Shown: positions 1 to 8,521, numbered from the stretch's first letter. The stretch is 39,760 bases of DNA from JBOHCT01 sp050699055 (GCA_050699055.1 JBOHCT010000012.1:1-39760), one strand, 5' to 3'. Numbers and translations are program-made. Notes: a model not told the origin generated them from the sequence alone.

Positions 1-230
1 TAGGAAGTCCGAGAGGGTCCGCGAGCCATCCTCGAGATGTGGTTGTGGCGGTCGCGTCGTTCATGATCGCCGGTGCGCCCCTCATCGTCGTGCCGGCCCC
101 GCACCGGTGACGCCATACACGCCCCCGTCCGGGGCGCCGTACGTCGCGGGGGCCGCGGCGTCGTTCGTGCGCCTCGTCCGCCCGGCGAGTCGGGGCGTGG
201 GCTGGCGGCGCGGCTGGCCAATGAGAGCCG

Positions 231-605
231 TCAGTACAACAGCACAGCCACTACGACCATGATCGCGAACAGTCCGAAGCACGCCAGGTCGAGCGTCACG
301 GCCGTCGACACCAGCCCTTCACCGCCGAGCGTGCCGCCGGACCGGGCGATGTTGCGTCTCGCTGTGCGAACGAGCATGAGCGAGACGACGGCCACGATGA
401 GCCCCATGCCGAGGAAATAGAGCATGGGGATCGCCGCGACCGCGAGCCCCAGCGCCCATACGGCGTCGTGGTCGTTCCTGGGCAGTGCGGGTGCCTCCCG
501 AATTCCGGGGGTCTCGGCCGGAAGATCGTAAGGAAGCTGCATCTGCCCCTTCGAGGGCGCGATCTCGAGGCCGCCGCTCTCGCGGTACTCTGACTGAGGA
601 GGCAT
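231..605 (-). CDS. DUF4190-like small membrane protein
   Basis: A 124-residue protein with a polar N-terminus of about 45 residues followed by two hydrophobic segments (about 50-78 and 100-123). Between them lies a short basic loop (RTARRNIARSGG) and a glycine-rich stretch. The loop-plus-GG pattern between two helices resembles the DUF4190 family of actinobacterial membrane proteins; that is a pattern match by eye and no function is known. The ATG at 605 has no clear Shine-Dalgarno sequence; Met22, preceded by AAGGGG, is an alternative start. It is divergent from the LCP ligase across 394 bases. The gene is probably real, because the hydrophobic pattern is coherent and the opposite-strand frames are not. 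Confidence 0.6.
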   Translation of the reverse strand: MPPQSEYRESGGLEIAPSKGQMQLPYDLPAETPGIREAPALPRNDHDAVWALGLAVAAIPMLYFLGMGLIVAVVSLMLVRTARRNIARSGGTLGGEGLVSTAVTLDLACFGLFAIMVVVAVLLY

Positions 606-999
606 CGGCGTGACGTCATCGGCTTGAGTGGGTATCTTCCGCTTTCGACTGTACGCGGCTCACCGCAGGTCCCCTCACCACAGGTCCCCTCGGTGTCATG
701 CCGGAACTTGGCCGGGCAGCAGGTCGTCAAACGTGGTGAGATGGCTGACGGGGCTGGCGGTAGTGAGGTGGAACGAGTCACGGCCGTTATCGGCAAGCTT
801 TCGCGGACAGGCACCGGACGTCCGCCCGTTCCCGCTACCCTCGTACCCCGCTGGGGCGTGTCTTCCTGCGCCTTCACGGTCGCGCTGCCAATCGGGGCAC
901 AGAAGGCACGCCCGCATTGCGCGCCCCAGCCGGAGCGGCGGCGCGGCAAGAGGCCGGCATCCGGCACCCGACGCCCTGTACCCGACGAGAGTCGCCAGT
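606..999. promoter_or_regulatory. Divergent intergenic region upstream of the LCP gene
   Basis: This 394-base gap separates two divergent genes and must hold their promoters. I see no convincing -35/-10 pair. A short tandem copy of CAGGTCCCCTC lies near 665-692. Open frames crossing the gap give low-complexity Arg/Pro/Ser protein and look like GC-driven shadows. Confidence 0.35.
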
Positions 1000-2454
1000 G
1001 TGACGAAGCGTAGAGCCGGAGGCGAGGAGGCCCATCGCCGCGCGGAGAGACGACGGCGGCGGACACGACGGGTGCTTGCCTGGGTCGCCATCTGCATGTC
1101 CGCGGCCCTCGTCGTGACTAGCCTCACCGCCTACGGCGCCTACCGGAAACTCCTTGGCAACATCACCCACATCGACGCCCTCTCCAAACTGGGCCCCCAC
1201 CGCCCCGACAAGCCGACCAAAGCGCAGAACATCCTGCTGATCGGCTCGGACACGCGGCAGAAGCCCGGCGACGCGCATTACGGCAAGGACATCTCGGGCG
1301 CGCGCTCCGACACGGTCATCGTCCTGCACCTCTCGCCCAAGCGGACCCGCGCCCTGCTGATCAGCTTCCCGCGCGACTCGTGGGTGCACATCCCCGGGTG
1401 CCAGAAACCGGACGGCACGATGTCCGCCCCGATGACGACCAGGCTCAACGCCGCGTTCAGCACCGGCGGTCCGGCCTGCACCTGGAAGACGCTGGAGCAG
1501 GACACGAACATCCATATCGACCACTTCATCCAGGTCGACTTCGCGGGCTTCAAGAACGTCGTCGACGCCCTCGGCGGCGTGCGGGTGTGCCTGCCTGTCG
1601 ACGTCCACGACCCGAAGAGCGGACTCAACCTGTCCGCAGGGCCACACATGGTGCGGGGCGATCAGGCGCTGGCGTTCGTCCGGGTACGCCACAACATCGG
1701 TAACGGCTCGGACCTCGAGCGCATCCAGCGCCAGCAGGAGTTCATGGCCTCGGTGGTCAAGAGGGCCACCAGCATGGGCATCCTGCTCAACCCGCAGAAG
1801 CTCTACCACTTCCTCGACGTCGCCACCCGGTCGGTCACGACCGACAACCAGCTCACCGTCGACGATCTCCGGCGTATCGGGGAGAGCCTGAAGGGCCTCG
1901 ACCCCAAGCACGTCAAGTTCGTCACGGTCCCCGTCTACGACCGCGCCGATGGCGCCACCGTGGCCTGGCGGCAGCCAGCCGCGAAGCAGCTCTTCGAGAC
2001 GGTTAGGCGCGACGAGCAAGTGCGCCGGGGAGGTGACCACGGGTCCCGCCCGCCGACCGTGCCCGCGAGCCAGGTTAAGGTGCGGGTACTGAACGGTACG
2101 AACATCTCCGGTCTCGCCGGGCGGACGGCCGACGCGCTGCGCGAGGCAGGGTTCCGCGTAGTCCACGTGGGCAACGCCCCGGAACACAACCACGACAAGA
2201 CGCTCATCACCCATGACCCGACAGCATCGGCCCAGGCCAACACCGTCGCCAAGGCAGTGCCCTTCGCTACCCCATCCGCTGCGCAGTCCAGCGGCCAGGG
2301 GTCGCCTGGCACCGTCACGGTCGTGCTGGGGACCGATGCCGAGGGAGCCGACATCGTGAACAGCCCCGCACCCTCGCCGGGCCACCTGCCCAAGCGGCTC
2401 GGTGGCATCACCGCCAACCAGAACCCCTGCAAGACAGGCGCGCTCACCAGATGA
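1000..2454 (+). CDS. LytR-CpsA-Psr (LCP) family wall-polymer ligase
   Basis: LCP enzymes move an undecaprenyl-linked glycopolymer onto peptidoglycan outside the membrane. From the GTG at 1000 the protein has 484 residues: an Arg-rich cytoplasmic tail, one membrane helix (about 25-47), then the LCP core with NILLIGSDTR (77-86), ARSDTVIV (from 101) and FPRDSW (123-128). Later come DHFIQVDFAGFKNVVDALGG and RVRHNIGNGSDLERIQRQQ, both typical of the family. The C-terminus carries a LytR_C-like domain around VRVLNGTNISGLAGRTA. The frame is open back to 628, but that upstream part looks non-coding, so the GTG just before TKRRAGG is preferred. It sits 10 bases ahead of the APS kinase gene, probably in one transcript. 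A second LCP gene lies at 31351. Confidence 0.9.
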   Translation: MTKRRAGGEEAHRRAERRRRRTRRVLAWVAICMSAALVVTSLTAYGAYRKLLGNITHIDALSKLGPHRPDKPTKAQNILLIGSDTRQKPGDAHYGKDISGARSDTVIVLHLSPKRTRALLISFPRDSWVHIPGCQKPDGTMSAPMTTRLNAAFSTGGPACTWKTLEQDTNIHIDHFIQVDFAGFKNVVDALGGVRVCLPVDVHDPKSGLNLSAGPHMVRGDQALAFVRVRHNIGNGSDLERIQRQQEFMASVVKRATSMGILLNPQKLYHFLDVATRSVTTDNQLTVDDLRRIGESLKGLDPKHVKFVTVPVYDRADGATVAWRQPAAKQLFETVRRDEQVRRGGDHGSRPPTVPASQVKVRVLNGTNISGLAGRTADALREAGFRVVHVGNAPEHNHDKTLITHDPTASAQANTVAKAVPFATPSAAQSSGQGSPGTVTVVLGTDAEGADIVNSPAPSPGHLPKRLGGITANQNPCKTGALTR

Positions 2455-2464
2455 CCCGGAGGCG

Positions 2465-3982
2465 ATGATCTCTCAGTGCGACCGGCCGACCTCGTCCGCC
2501 GGCGAGGAGACAACACCGTCGCGGGACCTCGAGGCGGGGTCCTCCCCGTCCTCCCCGCTGTCCTCGTGGAGCCCGACACCGCGGGAGCTCGGTGACCTCG
2601 AGCTGCTGCTGGCGGGGGCACTCGCGCCACTGCGCGGCTTCCTCGACCGTCGTGCGATCGAGACGGTGACCTCCCGCGGGCTCCTCCCGGACGGGACCCC
2701 GTGGCTGGCGCCGATCACGCTCACCGTGCCAGCCGAGACCGCTGCCGCGGCGAGTGAGGCCAGACGGCTCGTCCTCAGTGATCCCGAGAACACCCCGCTC
2801 GCCGTCGTCGACATCACCGATACCTGGCGGACGGACGGCGGAGGCCACGGGGTGGCGGGAGAGGTCTCGGGGATCCGCGCGCCCGTCCATGGCGCGTTCC
2901 GGTCGCTGTACCGCTCGCCCGACGAGGTCACGAAGACGTTCTCCAGAGGACCTGTGCTCGGGGTACCGCTCACCGCACCACCGCTCAAGCATCAGCTCGA
3001 CCTGATCGGCGCGCGGGCGGTGGAGCTCTCGGCCGAGGTCCTCCTGCTGCCGACGGTCGGGCAAGGAAGCCCGCAGCTGGTGAGCGCGGAGGCCCTGATC
3101 CGGGCCGTGCTCGCCGCGTCTGCCGAACTACCTGGCCGGCCGCTGGTCGTACCCGTCCCGCTCGCCGCGCGCGAGCCACAGGCCGATCGGTGGCTGCGCC
3201 GGCACCTCGCTCTGGCCTACGGCGCGACCAGCGTTCTCGACGTCTCAGACGCGTCGGGTGTGGCCGGCATGAGCTCCTCGCTCGACGACATCTCGGCCCT
3301 GCTGGACGCCGGCGAGCCGCTCCCGCCCGGCACGGTGAGCCCCACGGTCGAGCGGGAGCTACGGCACGCCCTGCCGCCTCGGTACGAGCGCGGGGTCACC
3401 GTCTTCTTCACCGGCCTGTCCGGCTCGGGCAAGTCCACCATCGCGCGGGGGCTGCGCGATGCCCTCCTCGAACGAGGGGACCGCACCGTCACCTTGCTCG
3501 ACGGCGACATCGTACGTCGCCTGCTGTCCAAAGGACTGACGTTCTCCCGCGAGGACCGCGAGACCAACATCCGCCGAATCGGGTACGTCGCCGCGGAGAT
3601 CAGCAGGCACGGCGGCGCCGCGCTCTGCGCTCCCATCGCGCCGTACGCGTCCACCCGCGCCGAGGTGCGCCGCATGGTCGAGGAGACGGGTGGGTTCGTG
3701 CTCGTGTACGTCGCCACCCCGCTCGAGGAGTGCGAGCGACGCGACCGCAAGGGTCTGTACGCGAAGGCGAGGGCGGGCACGATCAAGGAGTTCACCGGCG
3801 TCTCCGACCCGTACGAACCACCCGGCGACGCGGATCTTGTCCTCGACACCACAACGCTCCAACCCGAAGAAGCGGTGGCACGCGTCATCGACTGGCTGGT
3901 CACGCACGGTTGGCTGCGCCCGGGCTCGCCCGGCGGCGCTGGCCGCCGGTCAGCCGCGCCGCGACAGGACGGCGGTAACTAA
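2465..3982 (+). CDS. cysC: APS kinase with degenerate ATP-sulfurylase-like N-domain
   Basis: Phosphorylates adenosine 5'-phosphosulfate to PAPS, the donor for sulfotransferases. The C-terminal 200 residues are a full APS kinase: P-loop GLSGSGKS (317-324), DGD (346-348), then LTFSREDRETNIRRIG. The first 290 residues resemble ATP sulfurylase (LAPLRGF near the start), but where active enzymes have a QxRNPxHRAH-type motif this protein reads PLTAPPLKHQ (about 168-178), so the HxxH residues are missing. That half is probably inactive, and CysD/CysN encoded nearby would supply APS. The ATG at 2465 follows GGAGG at only 2 nt; an ATG at 2402, overlapping the LCP gene, is the alternative. The 3' end overlaps the convergent sulfotransferase by 83 bases. 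Confidence 0.85.
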   Translation: MISQCDRPTSSAGEETTPSRDLEAGSSPSSPLSSWSPTPRELGDLELLLAGALAPLRGFLDRRAIETVTSRGLLPDGTPWLAPITLTVPAETAAAASEARRLVLSDPENTPLAVVDITDTWRTDGGGHGVAGEVSGIRAPVHGAFRSLYRSPDEVTKTFSRGPVLGVPLTAPPLKHQLDLIGARAVELSAEVLLLPTVGQGSPQLVSAEALIRAVLAASAELPGRPLVVPVPLAAREPQADRWLRRHLALAYGATSVLDVSDASGVAGMSSSLDDISALLDAGEPLPPGTVSPTVERELRHALPPRYERGVTVFFTGLSGSGKSTIARGLRDALLERGDRTVTLLDGDIVRRLLSKGLTFSREDRETNIRRIGYVAAEISRHGGAALCAPIAPYASTRAEVRRMVEETGGFVLVYVATPLEECERRDRKGLYAKARAGTIKEFTGVSDPYEPPGDADLVLDTTTLQPEEAVARVIDWLVTHGWLRPGSPGGAGRRSAAPRQDGGN

Positions 3983-4973
3983 ACCCGCGGGCGGTCTCGT
4001 GAGCCGCGTCGCGGAGGTGAATCGCGGCTCTCCTGCGTCGTCTGCGTGCGAAGGTCCGCCACAACTCGCGGGGAACGTCCACCCCGCCGGCCTCCAGCGG
4101 GTAACCGTACCGCCGCATCGCGGCACCCGCGGCCCGCTCGACCAACGCGACCTCCTCCGGTCTGAGGGTCTTTTCCCACCCCCGCGCACTGCTGGCCGTC
4201 ACTGGCTGTGACACGCGCCAGTGGTACTTGTTCCGCGGCACGTCGGCGGAAGCATGGAACGCCAGCATGTCCTCGATGTACTCGGGCGCGAGGCCGAGGA
4301 ACTCGCAGACCCGCTCGAGGGTAGGTCTCGGCTCGGTGACGAGCTCCTCGTAGCGGATCTCGAGAAGCTGGTCGGGCGCGAGCCGACCGCGCCACCCGTC
4401 GATGGCCCGAAGGGACCTCGACCACAGCTCGGTCGGAGGAACCACGTCGCCGTCGCTCCAACCCAATCTGCGGATCGAGGCGACCGTGGCGCGCGGGTCA
4501 CGCACCACGTTGACGAACTGCGCGTCCGGGAACATCGCGAAGATCGCGTCGAGGTGCTGAGCATACATCGGCCGCTTGTCGCCCCAGCGGGGCTTGCCCC
4601 GCTGCTCGGCGTACATCAGGAAGCAGGTACCGAGCAGCGACCCGATCGTGGGCGGCGCCGAGACGAGGCGCGCGATCGCCTGGCGCCGGTCCACCCCGAG
4701 CCGCTGCCACCTCGTCTGCCCGCGCCGGAAGACCCATCGCGCGGCACGGCGCCGGTGAGCCGGATCGGAGAGGTCGCCGAAGGTGGCCCGGGTCTGCCAC
4801 GCCTCCATGAGGAAACGCGTCTCGCGGGGGATGGCCAGCTCGGGATGGCAGTTCAGCATCGTACGCAGCAAGGTGGTACCCGAACGCGGGCACGCGCCGA
4901 TGAACACCGGGCGGTCCCCCGCGCCCGCGAAGGGGGAGGGCGCGCCCTGGGAGTCCCGGCCTGTGCGTCCCAC
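3900..4973 (-). CDS. PAPS-dependent sulfotransferase (tandem copy 1)
   Basis: Transfers sulfate from PAPS to an acceptor, here probably a sugar or lipid-linked glycan. The 357-residue protein has the 5'-phosphosulfate loop PRSGTT (29-34), WGDKRP (130-135) and the 3'-phosphate site VRDPRATVAS (157-166). It is a close paralogue of the next gene upstream, and its GTG start lies 2 bases after that gene's stop, suggesting coupled translation. The C-terminal 40 residues are rich in Arg and Ala and run 83 bases into the convergent APS kinase gene, so the last stretch could be a late extension. No signal peptide or membrane helix is visible, which fits a cytoplasmic enzyme acting before export. The acceptor is unknown. 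Confidence 0.85.
   Translation of the reverse strand: MGRTGRDSQGAPSPFAGAGDRPVFIGACPRSGTTLLRTMLNCHPELAIPRETRFLMEAWQTRATFGDLSDPAHRRRAARWVFRRGQTRWQRLGVDRRQAIARLVSAPPTIGSLLGTCFLMYAEQRGKPRWGDKRPMYAQHLDAIFAMFPDAQFVNVVRDPRATVASIRRLGWSDGDVVPPTELWSRSLRAIDGWRGRLAPDQLLEIRYEELVTEPRPTLERVCEFLGLAPEYIEDMLAFHASADVPRNKYHWRVSQPVTASSARGWEKTLRPEEVALVERAAGAAMRRYGYPLEAGGVDVPRELWRTFARRRRRRAAIHLRDAAHETARGFSYRRPVAARLTGGQRRRASPGAANRA
4843..4916. repeat. 74-bp near-identical segment shared with 5904-5977
   Basis: These bases encode the PAPS-binding loop of sulfotransferase copy 1 and match 5904-5977 in copy 2 at 73 of 74 positions. The rest of the two genes is much less similar, so this block looks like gene conversion or strong constraint. 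Confidence 0.8.
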
Positions 4974-4975
4974 GG

Positions 4976-6028
4976 TTATCGAGGCAGGTATCGATGCTGG
5001 CCGCTGGTCAACCGCGCCGCGACCGGGTGGCGGTAGGTGACGCGCGTCTTCACGTTCTCCACCCGCAGCGAGCGGAACTCTTTCGCCTTCTCCCGCCGAC
5101 GCTCTCGCAGCGCCTGCCGGAACTCGGCGGGCACCCCGGCGCCGTGGGCGAGAGGCTCGTAGGAGTATCGCCGCATCGCGGCGGACGCCGCTACTTCGAC
5201 AAACGCGATCTCGTCGCGGCTGAGTGTCTCCTCGAAGCTGTGCGTCGATGCCACGGTAAGGGGCTGGGAGACTCGCCAGTGGTACTTGTTCCGCGGCACG
5301 TCAGCCTGCTGGTGGTAGCTCAGCATCGTCTGCACGTGCTCGGGCGCGAGGCCGAGGAAGCTACTGACCCGGCCCAACGTCGCCTCGGGATCGCCCACGA
5401 GATCCTCGTAGCGGATCTCGAGCAGTTGGTCGTCTGCCAGCCTGCGCCGCCACTGGTCGACGGCGTGCAGGGTGCGCTCCCACAGCTCGAGACCGGGCAC
5501 GACGTCGCCGTCGAACCAGGTCAGCTTGCGCATCGACGCCACAGAGGACCGCGGGTCGCGCACGAGGTTGATGAACTGCGCGTCGGGGAACATCGCGAAG
5601 ATCGCGTCAAGGTACCTGGCGTACTGCGGCCGCTTGTCGCCCCAGCGGGGCTTGTCCTGCTGCTCGGCGTACATCAGGAAGCACGTGCCCAGCAGGGACC
5701 CCAGCGTGGGGGGCGCGGCGACGAGCCGCCTGATGGCCTCGCCGGAATCGATCTCGAGGCGGCCCGCCTTGGTGGTGCTCTTGCGCCGGAAGATCCATGC
5801 CGCCAGCCGCCCGCGGTTCGCGGCCCTCGCCAGATCACCGAACGTCGCTCGTTGCAGCCACGCGTCGACGAGAAAGCGCGTCTCGCGCGGCATCGCCAGG
5901 CCCGGATGGCAGTTCAGCATCGTACGCAGCAAGGTCGTACCCGAACGCGGGCACGCGCCGATGAACACCGGGCGGTCGGACGCGCCCGCGTACCGTGAGG
6001 ATGTTCTCGCGGCAGCGGTGTCCATCAT
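4976..6028 (-). CDS. PAPS-dependent sulfotransferase (tandem copy 2)
   Basis: A 350-residue paralogue of the neighbouring sulfotransferase. Visible motifs are PRSGTT (27-32) for the 5'-phosphosulfate of PAPS, KPRWGDKRPQY in the middle, and INLVRDPRSSVAS for the 3'-phosphate. The frame is open to 6334 but the extension overlaps cysN and is Arg/His/Pro-rich, so the start is the ATG pair at 6028/6025. GAGG, formed partly by the cysN stop codon, lies just upstream; its spacing suits the second ATG best. The order cysD-cysN-sulfotransferase-sulfotransferase with gaps of 4, 5 and 2 bases indicates one operon linking APS synthesis to sulfate transfer. Whether the two copies sulfate different positions or acceptors cannot be seen. 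Confidence 0.87.
   Translation of the reverse strand: MMDTAAARTSSRYAGASDRPVFIGACPRSGTTLLRTMLNCHPGLAMPRETRFLVDAWLQRATFGDLARAANRGRLAAWIFRRKSTTKAGRLEIDSGEAIRRLVAAPPTLGSLLGTCFLMYAEQQDKPRWGDKRPQYARYLDAIFAMFPDAQFINLVRDPRSSVASMRKLTWFDGDVVPGLELWERTLHAVDQWRRRLADDQLLEIRYEDLVGDPEATLGRVSSFLGLAPEHVQTMLSYHQQADVPRNKYHWRVSQPLTVASTHSFEETLSRDEIAFVEVAASAAMRRYSYEPLAHGAGVPAEFRQALRERRREKAKEFRSLRVENVKTRVTYRHPVAARLTSGQHRYLPR
5904..5977. repeat. 74-bp near-identical segment shared with 4843-4916
   Basis: Second member of the conserved block in the tandem sulfotransferases; one mismatch with the first, in the AGGTSGTACC stretch. Confidence 0.8.
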
Positions 6029-6033
6029 CGTCC

Positions 6034-7374
6034 TCAGGAAGTGTCGATGATCATGCCGGCTGCGACCGTGTAGTTGGTGACTTCGTCCATGAGAACGAAA
6101 GCGCCGGTGGAACGGTTGCGTGCGTAGTCGTCGCAGAACAGCGGCTGGGTTACGCGCAGCCGCACCCGTCCGATCTCGTTGAGGGTCAGCCGCTCGACCG
6201 GCTGGTCGCGGTGCAGGGTGTTGACGTCGAGCCGGTACTCGAGGGCACGCACCATTGCCCGTGCGGTGCGCGACGTGTGCTTGATGGCCAGCTTGTTTCC
6301 GGGCCGTACCTCCCGGTCGGGGCTCATCCAGCACACCATCGCCTCGATGTCCTGGGTGCCGACAGGCGTGTTGTGCGGCCGACAGATCATGTCGCCGCGC
6401 GAGACGTCGAGGTCATCCTCGAGCCGCACGACCACCGACATCGGAGGGAAAGCCTCCTCGACGGGACCTTCCAGCGTCTCGATCGCCTTGACGCGGGTGC
6501 CCAGCCCGGACGGCAGCACCATGACCTCGTCGCCCGGCTTCAAGATGCCGCCCGCGACCTGTCCGGCGTAGCCGCGGTAGTCGTGGTGGGTGTTGGACTT
6601 CGGCCTGATGACGTACTGCACGGGGAAGCGCACGTCGACGAGGTTGCGGTCGGAGGCGACGTAAACATGCTCCAAGTGGTGGAGCAGCGGCGCCCCGTCG
6701 TACCACGGCATCCGCTCCGACCGCTCGACGACGTTGTCGCCGTGCAGGGCGGAGATCGGGATCACGGTGAGGTCGGGCACCGTGAGCTTCGTGGCGAAGT
6801 CGGTGAAGTCCTCGCAGATCCGGTCGTAGACGCCCTGGTCGTAGTCGACGAGGTCCATCTTGTTGACGCACAGCACGAGGTGCGGCACCTGGAGCAACGA
6901 GACCAGGAACGCGTGGCGGCGGCTCTGCTCCAGCAGGCCGTGGCGGGCGTCGACGAGCACGATCGCGAGGTCGGCCGTTGATGCCCCGGTCACCATGTTG
7001 CGGGTGTACTGGATGTGGCCAGGTGTGTCGGCGATGATGAACTTGCGCTTCGGCGTGGCGAAGTAGCGGTACGCCACGTCGATCGTGATCCCTTGCTCCC
7101 GCTCGGCGCGCAGACCGTCGGTGAGCAGCGCGAGATCGGTGTACTCGTCGCCGCGGGACCGGCTGGTGCGCTCCACGGCCTCCATCTGGTCCTCGAAGAT
7201 CGTCTTCGAGTCGTAAAGCAGCCGGCCGATCAGCGTGCTCTTGCCGTCGTCGACCGAGCCCGCCGTCGCGAAGCGCAGCATATCCCGCTGTTTCTCCAGG
7301 CCCGAGGCGACGGCGGCCGACTCCTGTGGCGACAGCTCGACGCGCTCGGCCGCCTGGTCTTGTTCCTGATCCAT
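6034..7374 (-). CDS. cysN: Sulfate adenylyltransferase subunit 1 (GTPase)
   Basis: The GTPase subunit that powers CysD in making APS from ATP and sulfate. The 446-residue protein is an EF-Tu-like GTPase: P-loop GSVDDGKST (39-47), switch region EQGITID (about 93-99), DTPGH (116-120) and NKMD (171-174), followed by the two beta-barrel domains. Length matches stand-alone CysN; there is no fused APS kinase domain, in keeping with the separate kinase gene at 2465. It starts 4 bases after cysD and ends 5 bases before the next gene. No cysH or sulfite reductase gene lies nearby, so this copy seems dedicated to PAPS for sulfation rather than to cysteine synthesis. Confidence 0.96.
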   Translation of the reverse strand: MDQEQDQAAERVELSPQESAAVASGLEKQRDMLRFATAGSVDDGKSTLIGRLLYDSKTIFEDQMEAVERTSRSRGDEYTDLALLTDGLRAEREQGITIDVAYRYFATPKRKFIIADTPGHIQYTRNMVTGASTADLAIVLVDARHGLLEQSRRHAFLVSLLQVPHLVLCVNKMDLVDYDQGVYDRICEDFTDFATKLTVPDLTVIPISALHGDNVVERSERMPWYDGAPLLHHLEHVYVASDRNLVDVRFPVQYVIRPKSNTHHDYRGYAGQVAGGILKPGDEVMVLPSGLGTRVKAIETLEGPVEEAFPPMSVVVRLEDDLDVSRGDMICRPHNTPVGTQDIEAMVCWMSPDREVRPGNKLAIKHTSRTARAMVRALEYRLDVNTLHRDQPVERLTLNEIGRVRLRVTQPLFCDDYARNRSTGAFVLMDEVTNYTVAAGMIIDTS

Positions 7375-7378
7375 GTGC

Positions 7379-8296
7379 TTAGAAGTACCCCTCGCGCTTA
7401 CGGTCCTCCATCGCGGCCTCGCTGAAGCGGTCGTCGGCCCGGGTGGCGCCTCGCTCGGTGACGCGGGTCGCGGCGATCTCCGCGATGATGTCCTCCACCG
7501 AGGCGGCGTTCGACTCGACCGCGCCTGTACAGCTCATGTCGCCGACGGTGCGGTAGCGGACAGTGGCCTCGAGCAGCTGCTCGTCGTCGTCACGTTGCAC
7601 GTATGGGCTGTCGGCGAGCAGGATGCCGTCGCGCTCGAAGACGCGGCGGCGGTGGGAGAAATAGATGGAGGGGACCTCGAGCTGGTCCGCCGCTATGTAC
7701 TCCCAGACGTCCAGCTCTGTCCAGTTCGAGAGCGGGAAGACCCGCACGTGCTCGCCCGGACGGATGCGGGCGTTGAACAGGATCCACGGCTCGGGCCGTT
7801 GCTTCTTCGGGTCCCACTGGCCGAACTCGTCGCGAAAGGAGAAGATACGCTCCTTCGCGCGGGCCTTCTCCTCGTCACGCCGGCCGCCGCCGAAAAGGGT
7901 GTCGAACCTGTTCGACTCGATCGCGTCGAGGAGGACCTGGATCTGCAGGCGGTTGCGGCTCGGGTTACGTCCGCCCTCCTCGATGATGCGCCCCTCGTCG
8001 ATGGCCTCCTGCACGGAGGCGACGACCAACCTGGCGCCGAGCTCCTTCATCCGCCGGTCACGGAACTCGAGCGCCTCGGGGAAGTTGTGGCCGGTGTCGA
8101 CGTGCAGGACGGGGAACGGGATGGGCGCCGGCCAAAAGGCCTTCTCGGCCAGGCGCAGCATCAGCAGGGAGTCTTTGCCGCCGGAGAACAGCAACGCGGG
8201 GCGCTCGAACTCCGCGGCCGCCTCACGGAAGATGAAGATCGACTCCGCCTCCAGCGTCTGCAGCTGGGAAATGCGATAGCCGGTGGCCGGTGTCAT
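7379..8296 (-). CDS. cysD: Sulfate adenylyltransferase subunit 2
   Basis: Catalyses adenylation of sulfate to APS together with CysN. The 305-residue protein has the PP-loop motif SGGKDS (38-43), HVDTGHNFPE, the GGGRRDEEKARAKER block and LSNWTELDVW, all standard for CysD, and the usual length. The ATG at 8296 follows GAGGGG with 6-base spacing. It is the first gene of the cysD-cysN-sulfotransferase-sulfotransferase run and is divergent from a third sulfotransferase. Two five-codon reading frames chain directly into its start. Confidence 0.97.
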   Translation of the reverse strand: MTPATGYRISQLQTLEAESIFIFREAAAEFERPALLFSGGKDSLLMLRLAEKAFWPAPIPFPVLHVDTGHNFPEALEFRDRRMKELGARLVVASVQEAIDEGRIIEEGGRNPSRNRLQIQVLLDAIESNRFDTLFGGGRRDEEKARAKERIFSFRDEFGQWDPKKQRPEPWILFNARIRPGEHVRVFPLSNWTELDVWEYIAADQLEVPSIYFSHRRRVFERDGILLADSPYVQRDDDEQLLEATVRYRTVGDMSCTGAVESNAASVEDIIAEIAATRVTERGATRADDRFSEAAMEDRKREGYF

Positions 8297-8324
8297 GCAA
8301 TGCCCCTCATGCTGGGTCCCTCAT
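8293..8324 (-). promoter_or_regulatory. Two chained mini-ORFs in the cysD leader
   Basis: On the minus strand an ATG at 8324 opens MRDPA-stop; its TGA overlaps the ATG at 8310, which opens MRGIA-stop; that TGA overlaps the cysD ATG at 8296. Both joins are ATGA, and each mini-ORF starts ATGAGGG, giving the next start a Shine-Dalgarno-like GAGGG 6-7 bases ahead. It may be a small tandem duplication or a translational relay. Neither peptide contains Cys. Confidence 0.4.
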
Positions 8325-8388
8325 GCGAAGCGGTCGGGTTGCGTGCCGGCGGCCAGCACCTCGAGCCGCCGTACAGAAAGCAGCCAAG

Positions 8389-8394
8389 ATTATA
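8389..8394 (-). promoter_or_regulatory. Candidate -10 element (TATAAT) for the cysD operon
   Basis: A perfect TATAAT on the minus strand, unusual in such GC-rich DNA, predicts a transcript start near 8382 and a leader of about 85 bases. No good -35 is seen at 17 bases. Confidence 0.5.
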
Positions 8395-8508
8395 GGGGCG
8401 CGGCACCACGTCGGAGCGCGAACGGTCAGTGCGAGCATCCCACAGCGTAGCGCTCCCCCACAGGGGACGCCGACGGGGCGGAGGCGCGGCATCGGCCGCG
8501 TGGTTCGG

Positions 8509-8514
8509 TATCCT
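8509..8514 (+). promoter_or_regulatory. Candidate -10 element for a leaderless sulfotransferase mRNA
   Basis: TATCCT fits the TANNNT consensus and ends 7 bases before the A of the ATG at 8522, where no Shine-Dalgarno sequence is present. That spacing places the transcript start at the start codon. Confidence 0.45.
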
Positions 8515-8521
8515 CCCGCCC

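Noticed and set aside
665..692. Tandem CAGGTCCCCTC copies upstream of the LCP gene
   Set aside because: Only two short copies with no symmetry or link to a regulator; could be chance.
874..2385. Long minus-strand open frame opposite the first LCP gene
   Set aside because: It mirrors the LCP coding frame in GC-rich DNA, has Val/Gly/Arg-heavy composition and no domain signature.
5995..6981. Plus-strand open frames opposite cysN and the sulfotransferases
   Set aside because: Composition is low-complexity Arg/Val/Asp/His and the minus-strand genes are unambiguous.
8297..8383. Possible riboswitch in the cysD leader
   Set aside because: The leader is short and I could not fold it into a known SAM, cysteine or sulfate-linked motif; only the mini-ORF chain stands out.
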